64,000 nucleotides of DNA from JBEKHT01 sp049516595 (GTDB lineage Bacteria > Chloroflexota > Anaerolineae > Anaerolineales > RBG-16-64-43): assembly GCA_049516595.1 (NCBI GenBank), contig JBEKSY010000012.1, positions 1 to 64,000 of the forward strand, given 5' to 3'. The position numbers were made by a program, and so were the translations under genes. Within the stretch, counting starts at the first letter, position 1; each line of letters begins with the position of its first letter. The notes beneath the pieces are model-generated. The model ran no database searches. It saw nothing but the letters and a program-made list of their open reading frames with translations, and was not told the origin of the DNA. This document shows, piece by piece, positions 16,044-25,574 of this stretch.

Positions 16044-17804
16044 ATGGCCATCCATCTCCTTCCCCCGGAAGTCGCCGCTCAAATCGCCGCCGGAGAAGTC
16101 GTGGAACGACCCGCCTCCGTGGTCAAGGAATTGGTTGAGAATGCGTTGGATGCGGGCGCTCGCAACATCACCATTCAGGTGGAGGGAGCCGGGACGCGGC
16201 TGATCCGGGTTACCGACGACGGCAGTGGCATCCCCCCAGCAGAGATTCCCCTGACGGTGGAGCGACACGCCACGAGCAAACTCAGCACGGCGGCGGACCT
16301 CAGCCGGATCGCCACCCTCGGATTCAGGGGCGAGGCCCTCGCCTCTATCGCGGCCGTATCCCGACTGAAGCTGATAAGTCGTCCTGCCTCGGAGGAGCGG
16401 GGCGCCTCGATCTCTGTGGATGGGGGCCGGGCCACGCCCCCGAAACTCACGGGGGCCCCCCCTGGAACGAGCGTGACGGTGGAGGACCTGTTCTTCTCCG
16501 TCCCCGCTCGCCGGAAATTCCTGAAAAGCGAGCAGACGGAGAGACGCCAAATCGACTTGCTTGTCTGCCGATACGCCCTCGCCTTCAGTGAGGTTCGCTT
16601 TCGATTGGCCCAAGAAGGGCGCGAGGTTCTGCGGACTAGTGGAAGCGGTGACCCGCGTGAGGCCCTGGCCGCTGTTTTTGGGGTGGACGTCGCCCGGAGC
16701 ATGCTCGCCCTGCAGCCCCTCTCTGCCACAAGTTTGGTTTCGGTCGAGGGATTTGTCAGCCCTCCCAGCCGGTCGCACTCGAATCGAAGGGACATCCTCC
16801 TGTTTGTCAATCGGCGCTGGATCCAGGATGGAGCCCTCACAACCGCGGTCGTGCAGGCCTACCACACCCTGCTCATGGTGGGGCGCTACCCGCTCGCGGC
16901 GCTCTTCCTCTCTCTATCTCCCGAGGAGGTCGACGTCAACGTCCATCCGGCCAAGAACGAGGTTCGCTTCCGCAATCCGAATGCGGTTTTCGCGGCCGTC
17001 CAGAAAACCCTCCGTCAGAATCTGATTCGGTTTGCTCCGGTAGCGGGAATGGCAGAGCCGGGAACGGGGGCTCCCTGGGCCCGAGGAGAACACGGCGACC
17101 GGCCTGTGTCGCCGGATTGGCACTTTCTGGAACCGGGACCATTTCTGCCCAGTCTGACGGAGAAGGGCAAAATCACCCCTGCCTTCGCACCCGCCTGGCC
17201 GAGGCAGGATCCCTCGGCGCTCGCCTCAGTTCCTCCGCTTCGGGTCCTAGGTCAAGTAGGCGCAACCTACATCGTTGCCGAAGGACCGGATGGGCTCTAC
17301 CTGATCGACCAGCACGCCGCGCATGAACGTGTCCTGTACGAGGGAATGATGCGCAATTTGGGGGCCGAGGGCTTCGCCCAGTCGCTGCTGCAGCCGGTGT
17401 TGATAGAACTTCCGGCGCCAAGCGCACAATTAATCCGGGATGAAATGACCAGTCTCCAACGGATTGGTTTTGACATCGAGGCCTTCGGAGAAAGGGCCTT
17501 TCGCATCCGGGCCATTCCCCCAGCCCTTCAGCGCCTCGGGGCTGAAGAAGCGATTCGGGCAGTGCTCGAGGATTTGGAGGAGGAGGAACCCCCTCTGGCC
17601 CAAGGCCGGGAGGCTCGCCTGATCGCTCGCGTCTGCAAGAGGGCGGCAGTCAAGGGCGGACAAGCCCTCCCCGTCGACGAGCAGGAGGCCTTGCTGAAGA
17701 AGCTTGAGGAGTGCGAATCGCCTCGGACGTGCCCTCACGGACGGCCGACAATGATTCGCCTCTCAGTCGACCTGCTCGAACGACAATTCGGCAGAAGGGG
17801 TTGA
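16044..17804 (+). CDS. mutL: DNA mismatch repair protein MutL
   Basis: MutL couples mismatch recognition by MutS to strand incision. The 586-residue protein has the GHKL ATPase domain: motif I with VKELVENALDAGA, motif II DDGSGIP, and motif III TLGFRGEALASI. The C-terminal domain carries the endonuclease metal motif DQHAAHERVLYE starting at Asp422, followed by CKRAAVKGG and CPHGRP. It is therefore a nicking MutL, as in bacteria without MutH. It is co-directional with scpA and converges with the coiled-coil gene. No mutS is visible in the window. Confidence 0.96.
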   Translation: MAIHLLPPEVAAQIAAGEVVERPASVVKELVENALDAGARNITIQVEGAGTRLIRVTDDGSGIPPAEIPLTVERHATSKLSTAADLSRIATLGFRGEALASIAAVSRLKLISRPASEERGASISVDGGRATPPKLTGAPPGTSVTVEDLFFSVPARRKFLKSEQTERRQIDLLVCRYALAFSEVRFRLAQEGREVLRTSGSGDPREALAAVFGVDVARSMLALQPLSATSLVSVEGFVSPPSRSHSNRRDILLFVNRRWIQDGALTTAVVQAYHTLLMVGRYPLAALFLSLSPEEVDVNVHPAKNEVRFRNPNAVFAAVQKTLRQNLIRFAPVAGMAEPGTGAPWARGEHGDRPVSPDWHFLEPGPFLPSLTEKGKITPAFAPAWPRQDPSALASVPPLRVLGQVGATYIVAEGPDGLYLIDQHAAHERVLYEGMMRNLGAEGFAQSLLQPVLIELPAPSAQLIRDEMTSLQRIGFDIEAFGERAFRIRAIPPALQRLGAEEAIRAVLEDLEEEEPPLAQGREARLIARVCKRAAVKGGQALPVDEQEALLKKLEECESPRTCPHGRPTMIRLSVDLLERQFGRRG

Positions 17805-17891
17805 TCTGGCCCGACTGGCCACCGCCGTGGGGATCCGCCCATGCGAACACGCAAGGCTAAAGCTTTGCGGCAGGAGGCCGCGCAAGACGGG

Positions 17892-18374
17892 CTAGTCGTG
17901 GGGTCTTTCCGCAGGGTGGCTGACGAGGCTGCGCTCCGCGTTGAGCTTGCTGATCCCATTGCGAACCTGGTTCAGCAGAGTGGTCATCTCGGTCTCGATC
18001 TTTGAAAGCGATTCCATAACGTAGTCGTCGGCATCACGCCGCAGAACGTCGGCCTCGGACCGCGCTTGGCCAATTATCTGCTCCGCTCGAGCCTCCGCGG
18101 CGACTGTAACCGCGTCTCGCTGGACCTGAGCTTCGACCCTGTCTCGCGCCAGCTCGACTGTTCTCTGGGCCTCCTCTTGGGCCTGGGCCAGAAGCCGATC
18201 CCGCTGGGCGAGAACTTGCTGGGCCTTTTTCACCTCCTCGGGAATCGTGACCCGTAGCTGATCCACCAGCTCGAGAAAGTGGTCCTCGTTGACGATGGAT
18301 TCATTCGTCAGGGGGATGTGTCGGCTGTGATTGAACAGCTCCTCCAACCGATCGATGAGGTGAAGGATGTCCAT
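17892..18374 (-). CDS. Small coiled-coil protein, DivIVA-like
   Basis: A 160-residue protein, charged and helical, with no signal peptide or membrane segment. Residues 1-45 (DILHLIDRLEELFNHSRHIPLTNESIVNEDHFLELVDQLR) form a short N-terminal module. From about residue 50 to 150 it is a long heptad-rich coiled coil (EEVKKAQQVLAQRDRLLAQAQEEA and onward) resembling DivIVA/GpsB helices or the stalk of F-ATPase subunit b. The ATG at 18374 is preceded by CGGAGG. It lies about 190 bp downstream of coaD in the recG-coaD direction. The DivIVA-like label is inference from shape, so a role in polarity or envelope growth is not proven. Confidence 0.6.
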   Translation of the reverse strand: MDILHLIDRLEELFNHSRHIPLTNESIVNEDHFLELVDQLRVTIPEEVKKAQQVLAQRDRLLAQAQEEAQRTVELARDRVEAQVQRDAVTVAAEARAEQIIGQARSEADVLRRDADDYVMESLSKIETEMTTLLNQVRNGISKLNAERSLVSHPAERPHD

Positions 18375-18568
18375 GCAAGCCTCCGGAGCTGCAGGTGCCG
18401 CCGAGCCCGAGCGGCTGTCCCCGTGAGGCGGCGAGTCGCCCGACGCCGCCCAGGTGAGGGGGACATAACCTCTTGAGCGGTTGCCCTCGAAGATACAATG
18501 GAACCTGCGGAACGTCAATCCGGCAGACGAATGCCCCAGCCTAGAATCCCCGCCGGCCCAACCTGGGC

Positions 18569-19096
18569 CTAGTCCCTGAGGGACTCCATGGGAAACGCGT
18601 GCTGGCTATCCTCACCCAGCTCCTTGAAGCGCCGCAGTAGGGCTTCTCGGACGTGGGGTGGGACCATGCTGCTCACATCCCCGCCCAGAGAGGCAATCTC
18701 CCGGACCGTGGACGACGAGAGGAAGGTGTGCTGCTCGCTCGTGATCAGGGCGACCACTTCAATGCCGGGTTTGAGGCGGTGGTTGGCCAGGGCCATCCGG
18801 AATTCGTGCTCGAAGTCCGAGAACACCCGCAGGCCACGAACGATCACCTGGGCTTCAACCTCCTGGCAGAATTCGACGGTCAGCGAGCTGTAGCCCAAGA
18901 CCCGGAAATGCCGGTCCCCCTCAAAACACTTGCGCACCAGGCTCAAGCGCTCCTCAGGGGCAAAGAGCAGGCTCTTCAAAGGCCGATCGTAGACGGCGAT
19001 CACTACCTCTTCGAACAGCCGCGAGGCGCGCTGGGCGATATCAATGTGTCCATAGTGCACGGGATCAAAGGTGCCAGGGAAGACAGCGCGGACCAT
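18569..19096 (-). CDS. coaD: Phosphopantetheine adenylyltransferase
   Basis: CoaD makes dephospho-CoA from 4'-phosphopantetheine and ATP, the penultimate step of CoA synthesis. The 175-residue protein has the nucleotidyltransferase motif PGTFDPVHYGHIDI at the N-terminus (TxxH type) and RGLRVFSDFEHEFRMALANHRL in the middle. The SSSTVREIASLGGDVSSMVPPHV segment matches the ISSTxVR motif. Its ATG overlaps the recG stop by one base (TGATG). CoA made here supplies the acyl carrier protein prosthetic group. Confidence 0.96.
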   Translation of the reverse strand: MVRAVFPGTFDPVHYGHIDIAQRASRLFEEVVIAVYDRPLKSLLFAPEERLSLVRKCFEGDRHFRVLGYSSLTVEFCQEVEAQVIVRGLRVFSDFEHEFRMALANHRLKPGIEVVALITSEQHTFLSSSTVREIASLGGDVSSMVPPHVREALLRRFKELGEDSQHAFPMESLRD

Positions 19097-21594
19097 CAGG
19101 ATACGTCTCCTTGTCCGGGTTTCCAGAGCCCGGCGAGGCGTTCGGCCATCAAACGGTGCTCCGGCCGCCTCAGCTCGGGATCCTCCCGGAAGACTCGTTG
19201 TGCCGCGGATCGAGCCAACTCGACCAAGTGCAGATCCGTCAATTTGGCCATGCGTAGATCCGCGAACCCGGATTGCCTCGTGCCGAGGAACTCACCGGGC
19301 CCGCGTTGGTCCAGGTCGCGCTCGGCCAGGGCGAACCCGTCGGAGGTTTCTTCCATTGCCTTGATGCGCTCATTCTCGGCCGCATCCTCCGATTCGGCCA
19401 CTAAGAGACAATAGGCCGGATCTGGTCCGCGTCCCACCCGTCCGCGAAACTGATGGAGTTGCGCAAGCCCAAATCGGTTGGCTCCTTCCACCATGATCAC
19501 GGAGGCGTTCGGGACGTCCACGCCCAGTTCCACCACCGAGGTGCTCACGAGCAGGTCCAACTCATGCCGTCGAAACTTTTCCATCACGGTCTCTTTCTCT
19601 TCCGCTTTCATCTTTCCGTGAAGGAGCCCCAGGTGCCAGCGCGGGAACACCTCCTTCTGCAGGCGTTCGTGTTCTTCCACTGCGGCCGTGGCCTCCACGG
19701 ATTCCGATTCCTCCACCAAGGGACAAATGACGAAGGCCTGGCGACCCTGCTCGAGCTGCCTGGCGATGAACCCGTAGGCGCGTTCTCGTTCGCCTGACAG
19801 CATCACGCGCGTCGTCACTGGCTGCCGTCCAGGAGGCTTCTCATCCAGAAGGGAGAGGTCCAGGTCGCCATAGATGGTCAGCGCCAGGGTTCGAGGGATC
19901 GGGGTTGCCGTCATCACCAGCAAATGGGGCGTGGTCCCCTTGGATCGCAACGCAGACCGCTGTCCCACCCCAAAGCGATGCTGCTCGTCCACAACGGCCA
20001 AGGCGAGGTTCGCGAATTTCACCCCCGGCTCAAGCAGCGCATGGGTCCCGATCAGGACGCGGACACTCCCCGAACCGAGCGCCTCGCGGATGCGCACCTT
20101 TTCTCCCTCGGGCGTGGCCCCGAGCAGAAGTTGAACCTCCTGGGGCGAATACGGCCGGGGCCGAGGCGACTCTGATTCAATCTCGCGTGAGCAGAGAAGG
20201 GAGAGAAAGGTCTGGTAGTGCTGCTCGGCCAGGATGCTCGTGGGAGCCAGTACCGCCACTTGGCCGCCCCCCGAAGCGACCAGGTGGGCCGCCGCCACGG
20301 CGATCACGGTCTTTCCGGATCCGACATCTCCCTGCAGGAGGCGATTCATGGGTCGGCCCGAATTCAAGTCCTGCTGGATTTCCTCCAGGGTGCGTTCCTG
20401 GGCGCGGGTCAGTGGGTAGCCCAGCGATCCCTTCCATGCATCGAATCCTTCGGGTGGAGGGAACCGTGCCGAGCTGGCCGATTCCCAGTCGCGTTTTTGC
20501 TGCAGGACTCCCAGCTGGAGATAAAAGAGCTCGTCGAAGGCCAGCCTCTTTTGGGCCGACCGCAAGGCGTCCCAGTTCGAGGGGAAGTGGGCTTGCTGGA
20601 CGGCCTCGCTCAGGCGCATCCATTCGCCCTCCCGCCGAACGGGCTCGGGCAAGGGGTCCGGCAGCCGATCGGCCCAGAAACGGACCGTGCTCTGCATCAC
20701 GTTACGGAACCATTTCTGGTGGATCCCGGAGGTCAAACCGTAGACCGGAACGATGCCTCGTGTATGCACCTGCTGGCGGTCAAGGGGCTCCCATTCCGGG
20801 GAGTTCATAGTCAATCGGCCCAGGTACTGGTCAATCCGCCCTGAGAGGGCCAACATGTCCCCCGGCTTTAGGCGCTGGGCCAACCAGGGCTGGTTGAACC
20901 AGGTCACACGCAGCGATCCACTCCCATCGCTCACGACGGCCTCGACCAGGTTACCCTGACCCCCATGGATCCTGCGCGATTCAATTTTCTCGAGAAGGCC
21001 GATGACTGTGACCACCTCGCCGTACCAAAGACGCTGGATCGGCTTGAGACTGGAGTAGTCATCGAACCTTCGCGGGAAGTCCCAAAGCAGATCTCCCAAG
21101 GTGCGCAGCCCAATCCGCTCCAGCTTCCTGGCTGTTGCCGGACCAATCCCTTGAATAACGGTCAGTGGAGACTGGAGCGCCTTCAGATCGGCCTCCGCCG
21201 TCGGGCGGGATTCCGCGGCGGGAGGGGCAGGAAGCGCCCCGTCTACGTGTTCGGGTTTGGGGACGGATTGGGCAGGGGTCTCGGGAGATTCCTCTCCTTT
21301 GGGAATAGGAGCCGCCGAAGGGGGTCTTTGCGATACGGGTGGAACGGGGGTCAGGCCCAGCCGGTGGCGGATCCCGCGCAGCACTTCGGCGCGAGACGGG
21401 GGGGCGAGGCGATCATAGTCTTGGAGGCGGGTGACGACGAGTTGAATCAGTTCCTCAGGCAGGCCGCTTTCTGTGGCCTCTTTCGTCCAGGTGTCGAGGA
21501 TCTTGTCCAATCCGCCCAGAACAGCGCGATTGTCGAAATTGCGTTCGGCCTCGAGCTTCAGGAACTTGTCAATCTTGTCCAGGGCAGGATTCAT
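19096..21594 (-). CDS. recG: ATP-dependent DNA helicase RecG
   Basis: RecG is a superfamily 2 helicase that reverses stalled replication forks and remodels R-loops and D-loops. The protein is about 832 aa, roughly 140 residues longer than E. coli RecG. The extra part is at the N-terminus: a helical module (residues 1-80) and a Pro-rich linker. The wedge domain then starts at LTVIQGIGPATARKLERIG. Helicase motifs include LLQGDVGSGKTVIA (Walker A), AVVDEQHRFGV (DEQH box, typical of RecG), TATPIPRTLALTIYGDLD and QFRGRVGRG. The start at 21594 or 21606 is uncertain. Operon partners are the fakA-fakB genes upstream and coaD downstream. Confidence 0.95.
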   Translation of the reverse strand: MNPALDKIDKFLKLEAERNFDNRAVLGGLDKILDTWTKEATESGLPEELIQLVVTRLQDYDRLAPPSRAEVLRGIRHRLGLTPVPPVSQRPPSAAPIPKGEESPETPAQSVPKPEHVDGALPAPPAAESRPTAEADLKALQSPLTVIQGIGPATARKLERIGLRTLGDLLWDFPRRFDDYSSLKPIQRLWYGEVVTVIGLLEKIESRRIHGGQGNLVEAVVSDGSGSLRVTWFNQPWLAQRLKPGDMLALSGRIDQYLGRLTMNSPEWEPLDRQQVHTRGIVPVYGLTSGIHQKWFRNVMQSTVRFWADRLPDPLPEPVRREGEWMRLSEAVQQAHFPSNWDALRSAQKRLAFDELFYLQLGVLQQKRDWESASSARFPPPEGFDAWKGSLGYPLTRAQERTLEEIQQDLNSGRPMNRLLQGDVGSGKTVIAVAAAHLVASGGGQVAVLAPTSILAEQHYQTFLSLLCSREIESESPRPRPYSPQEVQLLLGATPEGEKVRIREALGSGSVRVLIGTHALLEPGVKFANLALAVVDEQHRFGVGQRSALRSKGTTPHLLVMTATPIPRTLALTIYGDLDLSLLDEKPPGRQPVTTRVMLSGERERAYGFIARQLEQGRQAFVICPLVEESESVEATAAVEEHERLQKEVFPRWHLGLLHGKMKAEEKETVMEKFRRHELDLLVSTSVVELGVDVPNASVIMVEGANRFGLAQLHQFRGRVGRGPDPAYCLLVAESEDAAENERIKAMEETSDGFALAERDLDQRGPGEFLGTRQSGFADLRMAKLTDLHLVELARSAAQRVFREDPELRRPEHRLMAERLAGLWKPGQGDVS

Positions 21595-21641
21595 CGTGCA
21601 GGTCATCCCCGGTCTAGGCGGCGGCGTCGCGCCCCATGGGC

Positions 21642-22499
21642 TCAATCCGGCGAGGACAAAGCGGCCAGCCCCAGGGCGCCCGGACCCGTATGCACGCCAA
21701 TCAGCGGCGTGGCCTCGACTACCCAGGGGCGGTGGGCGCCTCCGCCCGGCCACAGTCCGGGAAGAGCCCGCAGTTTGGCCAGGAGTTCATGAGCTTCGGA
21801 TTCTGCCTTCACGTGCAGCACGGCCAGTTGCTCGAAGGGCCCCCAGGAGGCGGCCTGGTTCATTAACCCCGAGATGGCCTTGGAGCGCGTGCGAAACTGG
21901 CCCATGCGCTCCACGGCGCCTCCCGCCAGCGTCACCAGAAGCCGGATTTGCAGAAGGGTGCCGAGTTCCGCCTGAAGCCAAGATATCCTCCCGCTCCGGC
22001 GCAAGTTCTCCAGCTGATCAATCAGGGCAATGAACCGGACGCGTTGCTTCAGATCGCGAAGCAGTCCCAGCAACTGGCTCCGGGAAGCGCCTTGGAGAGC
22101 AGCTTCGGCAACGGCCATGACCTGGAAACCCAAACCCAGCGAGACCTGACCGCTGTCCACCACATGGACGCGATCTTGAAAGCGCTCCGCGGCCACCCGC
22201 GCCGCGTTGCAAATCCCGCTCAGCTGAGAACTAAGGTGAATGGAGAGGACCTCAGCCGCACCCATCTTTAGCAGCTTGGCATAAGCCGCTTCGAAAGCCC
22301 CTGTGGACGGCGCCGCCGTGGTGGGAAGGGGGGAGATCGTTGTCAGTCGCCCATAGATCTCCGAGCGGACAAAATCGATCCCATCCCGAAGCCCGCGCCC
22401 TCCAATCACAAGGATGGCCGGGACCACTTCCAGGCCAAGACGGTCGGCCTCTGCCTTGGGGATGTCGCAGGTACTGTCCGTCACCACGCCAACCGTCAT
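21642..22499 (-). CDS. DegV family fatty-acid-binding protein (FakB type)
   Basis: DegV/FakB proteins bind a free fatty acid so that FakA can phosphorylate its carboxylate, feeding acyl-phosphate to lipid synthesis. The 285-residue protein shows the family N-terminus VGVVTDSTCDIP, a PTTAAPSTGAFEAAY segment, and SIHLSSQLSGICNAARVAA lining the ligand tunnel. DSGQVSLGLGFQV and the NLRRSGRIS segment complete the pattern. GAAGGA lies 7 nt before the ATG at 22499. It is the second of two adjacent fakB-like genes, 30 bp downstream of the first, and both follow fakA. The two paralogues probably differ in acyl-chain preference, as in Staphylococcus FakB1/FakB2. Confidence 0.88.
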   Translation of the reverse strand: MTVGVVTDSTCDIPKAEADRLGLEVVPAILVIGGRGLRDGIDFVRSEIYGRLTTISPLPTTAAPSTGAFEAAYAKLLKMGAAEVLSIHLSSQLSGICNAARVAAERFQDRVHVVDSGQVSLGLGFQVMAVAEAALQGASRSQLLGLLRDLKQRVRFIALIDQLENLRRSGRISWLQAELGTLLQIRLLVTLAGGAVERMGQFRTRSKAISGLMNQAASWGPFEQLAVLHVKAESEAHELLAKLRALPGLWPGGGAHRPWVVEATPLIGVHTGPGALGLAALSSPD

Positions 22500-22529
22500 C
22501 GCTATGTCCTTCGATTCAGCAGGCAATTC

Positions 22530-23402
22530 CTAGAATCCGCTCTGCTGCCGGGCGGGAGAGTCGAAGGCAATCACTCCAATGGCCCGCGGGCCGAGCAGGG
22601 CCGCCACGGAGGCCCCCAGTTCGGCCATCTGGGCAGGGCAGGTTGGGAAGAGGTCATGAATCCGTTCGATCAGCTGCTGCCCATCCTGTTGGGCCTCCTC
22701 CAGTCCTCGCAGGATCACGAGGTTGCGCAGGTTAGAAAACTCACTCACAAACTCAACCAGCTTCTCGATCGCCTGCTCGCGGGTGCGCGCCTTCTCGAGC
22801 GGGACGAAGCTTCCGTCCTCCAAGGAAAGAAACGGCTTGACGCCCAGCATTTCCCCCAAGAGGACTTGGGCCCGACTCAGATGCCCTGTTCGGTGCAGGT
22901 AGGCCAAGTCCTCGACCAGGAACACCGCGTACAGGCGGGGGACCAGGTAGCGAACCTGCCTCACGATGTCTTCAAGGATGGCGCCCTGCTCGGCCAATCG
23001 TACGGCTTCCTCGATGAGCACACCTAAGCCCGCGGAAGTGGTCTGCGAGTCGATAACAGCAATGTTGGCTCGCCCCAGCAACTCTTCACTCGCCGCGCGG
23101 GCGTTGCGCAAAGTGCGGCTCAGCTTGCCCGACACGTGGATGCAGACGATGTCCTTGGTGCAATGGGTCAGGCCCTCCAGGACGGCGGCAAATGCCTCGA
23201 CGCTGGGGGAGGCTAGGACCGGAAGAGTCCCTTGCTGTCGGCTCAAATCGTAGAGAGCTTGCGAGTTGATTTCCGACCCATCGAGGTAGGATCTTGTCCC
23301 CAGATGAATCGTGAGCGGCATCACTGCCACCTTGTGCTTGGAGAAGAATTCGGGATCAGGGAGCCAAGCCGAACTGTCCGTCACGACACGTGCTCTGGGC
23401 AT
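22530..23402 (-). CDS. DegV family fatty-acid-binding protein (FakB type), second copy
   Basis: A 290-residue paralogue of the gene immediately downstream. The N-terminus reads RVVTDSSAWLPDPEF, followed by LASPSVEAFAAVLE. IHVSGKLSRTLRNARAASEE is the ligand-tunnel helix, and DSQTTSAGLGVLIEEA and LHRTGHLSRAQ follow. The tunnel motif reads SGKLSRT where its neighbour has SSQLSGI, consistent with a different ligand. I used the ATG at 23402 (MPRARVVTD); the frame is open eight codons further upstream. It lies 48 bp downstream of fakA, so all three components of a fatty acid kinase system are transcribed together. Confidence 0.88.
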   Translation of the reverse strand: MPRARVVTDSSAWLPDPEFFSKHKVAVMPLTIHLGTRSYLDGSEINSQALYDLSRQQGTLPVLASPSVEAFAAVLEGLTHCTKDIVCIHVSGKLSRTLRNARAASEELLGRANIAVIDSQTTSAGLGVLIEEAVRLAEQGAILEDIVRQVRYLVPRLYAVFLVEDLAYLHRTGHLSRAQVLLGEMLGVKPFLSLEDGSFVPLEKARTREQAIEKLVEFVSEFSNLRNLVILRGLEEAQQDGQQLIERIHDLFPTCPAQMAELGASVAALLGPRAIGVIAFDSPARQQSGF

Positions 23403-23450
23403 GTTCACACTCACACCTCTATCCATTCGTCCAGGTGGACCCCGCGCCGC

Positions 23451-25142
23451 CTACTCGAGGGAGAGAATAAAGGGGTAATGGGGTTGGCCTCCCTCGATCA
23501 ATTCTATCTCCTGGGCGGGGTACTTCATGCGGATCCGCTCCTCGATTTTCTTTGCCTCCGCGGCGGTAAGCTCGCCTCCCCAGTAGAGAGCGATCAATTC
23601 ACAAGATTGGGCCCGTCCGTGTTCGAGAAGTCGCTCGAGCGTCTCTTGGAGAGTCTCACCGCAGACCGCCAGGTCGCCGTTGAGCAGGCCGATCATCTGC
23701 CCTTTCTCTACGTGCAGGCCGTTCAGATCCACATCGCGCGTGGCCACGGTGACCTCCCCGCTTTGAACGTTGGAGAGGGCTTGGGTCATTGCTTTTGCGA
23801 CCATCTCCATGCTCCCCTCGGCGGAGAAGGCGATCATGGCAGCGATGCCTTCGGGCACCGTCAGCGAGGGCACGATCATCACCCGCTTGACCGTCAAATC
23901 CTTGGCTTGCTGGGCGGCCATCTGCACATTCTTGTTGTTCGGGAGAATGATGATTTGATCGGTCGGAAGATTCTCGAAGGCCCCTAGGATCTCCTGCGTG
24001 CTGGGATTCATCGTCTGCCCGCCAGGCACAATGGCCGCGGCCCCGAGCGAGGCAAAGACCCGAGCCAGCCCTTTTCCGGGCGCCACGACCACGGATGCGA
24101 GCTGGCCAGGCAAGACTGAGGCCAAACGGTAAGCCATCGCGGACTGCTCTCCTGTCGATTGGAGGGCCTGTTCCTGCAGATTTTCGATGGAAACCTTGGA
24201 GACACTTCCCAGTTTCATGATGTAGTCCACGGGACGATATCGCTTTTCGGTAGGCACGTGGATGTGCATCCGATAGATGTCCTCGCCTTGCCCCACCTGG
24301 ATGGAGGTCCCCATCTGCTGAAGATCGTCGTAGAAGCTGACAATATCCAGTGGGCGGTCCGGGCGGAAGTCCACCACCACCTCGTAATCCTGACCGGGCT
24401 CGACCAGTTCCTCCGCCTCGCGAATCTGGATGGCCGAAAGAGGCTGAACGGTAGCCGTCGGCGCATCCAGCGACTCGCCGCGAAGGGCCCGCAGCATCCC
24501 CTCGAGAATGAAGAACAGGCCCTTGCCTCCGGAGTCCACAACCCCTGCCTCGCGCAGGACGTGCAGCAGTTCAGGAGTCCGCTGGACCGATTGGTCGGCC
24601 GCCGCGACCACCTCCTCGAGGATCTGAAGAGGAGGGGCGGCCTTGGAATGCGCCTCATTGGCCGCCTTGGCCGCGTCGCTGGCGACGGTCAAAATGGTCC
24701 CCTCCACGGGCCGTACAACCCCTTGATAGGCCGTATCCCTGGCCGTCGCCATGGCCAAAGCAATGTCCGAGGAATTCATCCTCGGGCGCTGATCCAGGCT
24801 GCGGGAAAAACCGCGCCAAAGCTGGGACAAGATCACGCCAGAATTCCCGCGGGCCCCCATCAGCGCCCCTTGAGCCAGCGCGTGGGCGACCTTGCCTACA
24901 TTCCGTTCGTCCAGATTTGCGATCTCCTGACAGGCGGCCTGCATGGTCAGGACCATGTTCGTGCCCGTGTCTCCGTCCGGCACGGGGAACACATTCAGGG
25001 CGTTGACCGTTTGCTGGTTTGCGCTCAGCCAGGAAAGTCCTGCGTTGGCAAGGAACTTGAGCAGGATCCCGTCTACCTCCCTCAGATCGGATCGGGAACG
25101 AGCCAAGGGGGGGTCCTGTCGCTCAACCGGGTCGATGCCCAT
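23451..25142 (-). CDS. fakA: DAK2-domain fatty acid kinase, ATP-binding subunit FakA (YloV)
   Basis: FakA transfers phosphate from ATP to fatty acids bound by FakB. The protein (about 563 aa) begins with the DhaL-like ATP domain: NALNVFPVPDGDTGTNM with the Asp cluster that chelates magnesium, then GALMGARGNSGVILSQLWRGF. A DUF1949/FakA middle region around PVEGTILTVASDAA and VVDSGGKGLFFILEG follows, and a DegV-like C-terminal domain ends with ELIALYWGGELT. The start is uncertain: ATG 25142 or GTG 25163, both overlapping the asp23-like gene. It is followed by two fakB genes, a complete kinase set. Confidence 0.92.
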   Translation of the reverse strand: MGIDPVERQDPPLARSRSDLREVDGILLKFLANAGLSWLSANQQTVNALNVFPVPDGDTGTNMVLTMQAACQEIANLDERNVGKVAHALAQGALMGARGNSGVILSQLWRGFSRSLDQRPRMNSSDIALAMATARDTAYQGVVRPVEGTILTVASDAAKAANEAHSKAAPPLQILEEVVAAADQSVQRTPELLHVLREAGVVDSGGKGLFFILEGMLRALRGESLDAPTATVQPLSAIQIREAEELVEPGQDYEVVVDFRPDRPLDIVSFYDDLQQMGTSIQVGQGEDIYRMHIHVPTEKRYRPVDYIMKLGSVSKVSIENLQEQALQSTGEQSAMAYRLASVLPGQLASVVVAPGKGLARVFASLGAAAIVPGGQTMNPSTQEILGAFENLPTDQIIILPNNKNVQMAAQQAKDLTVKRVMIVPSLTVPEGIAAMIAFSAEGSMEMVAKAMTQALSNVQSGEVTVATRDVDLNGLHVEKGQMIGLLNGDLAVCGETLQETLERLLEHGRAQSCELIALYWGGELTAAEAKKIEERIRMKYPAQEIELIEGGQPHYPFILSLE

Positions 25143-25539
25143 AGGGGAAGCCTGCTGGGTCACGAGAGGTTTCAGCCCATGAATCTGGGTTGCTCACTCG
25201 CAGGCCTTGAACATGGATATTCACCTCCCGAACGGGCAGACCCAGGGTGCGCTCGAGCTGGTAGTGAACGGAGTCGGCCATGCTCCGGGCCACGGCGGCG
25301 ATGCGCGTGCCGTACTCCAGCACGACATACAGATCGATGGAGATCTCGTCTCCGGCATACCGTATCTCCACACCCTGGCGAGGGTCCCGGGCGGGAGGGT
25401 GCATGAAGCTTTCAAAGCAGCCTCGCGCGGCCATCCCCACCACCCCGTAGGATTGCAGAGCGGCCTGGCTGGCCAGCGTCGCGATAGCTCGCCGGGAGAT
25501 ACGGATGCTGCCCAGTGGAGCGTTTTCGCCCGTCGTCAT
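25123..25539 (-). CDS. Asp23/Gls24 family envelope-stress protein (YloU-like)
   Basis: Asp23/Gls24 proteins are small, often membrane-anchored or stress-linked, and are regularly encoded next to fakA. The 138-residue protein has GSIRISRRAIATLASQAALQSYGVVGMA at the start. A beta-rich core EISIDLYVVLEYGTRIAAVARSMADSVHYQLE and VREVNIHVQGLRV follow, all standard for the family. GAGGT lies 6-7 nt before the ATG at 25539. The 3' end overlaps the fakA start, so translation is coupled. It is divergent from rpmB, the same arrangement as yloU/rpmB in Bacillus. Confidence 0.88.
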   Translation of the reverse strand: MTTGENAPLGSIRISRRAIATLASQAALQSYGVVGMAARGCFESFMHPPARDPRQGVEIRYAGDEISIDLYVVLEYGTRIAAVARSMADSVHYQLERTLGLPVREVNIHVQGLRVSNPDSWAETSRDPAGFPYGHRPG

Positions 25540-25574
25540 GCCCACCTCAGCTCAGTCCCTGGTTGGAGAGGATC

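Noticed and set aside
21595..21753. Upstream extension of recG to 885 residues
   Set aside because: The added residues are Gly/Arg/Pro-rich and would overlap the region just before fakB; the helical N-terminus from 21594 fits better.
24159..25406. 415-codon plus-strand frame antisense to fakA and asp23
   Set aside because: It mirrors two well-recognised genes, is His/Gly/Arg-rich and matches no family; a product of high GC third positions.
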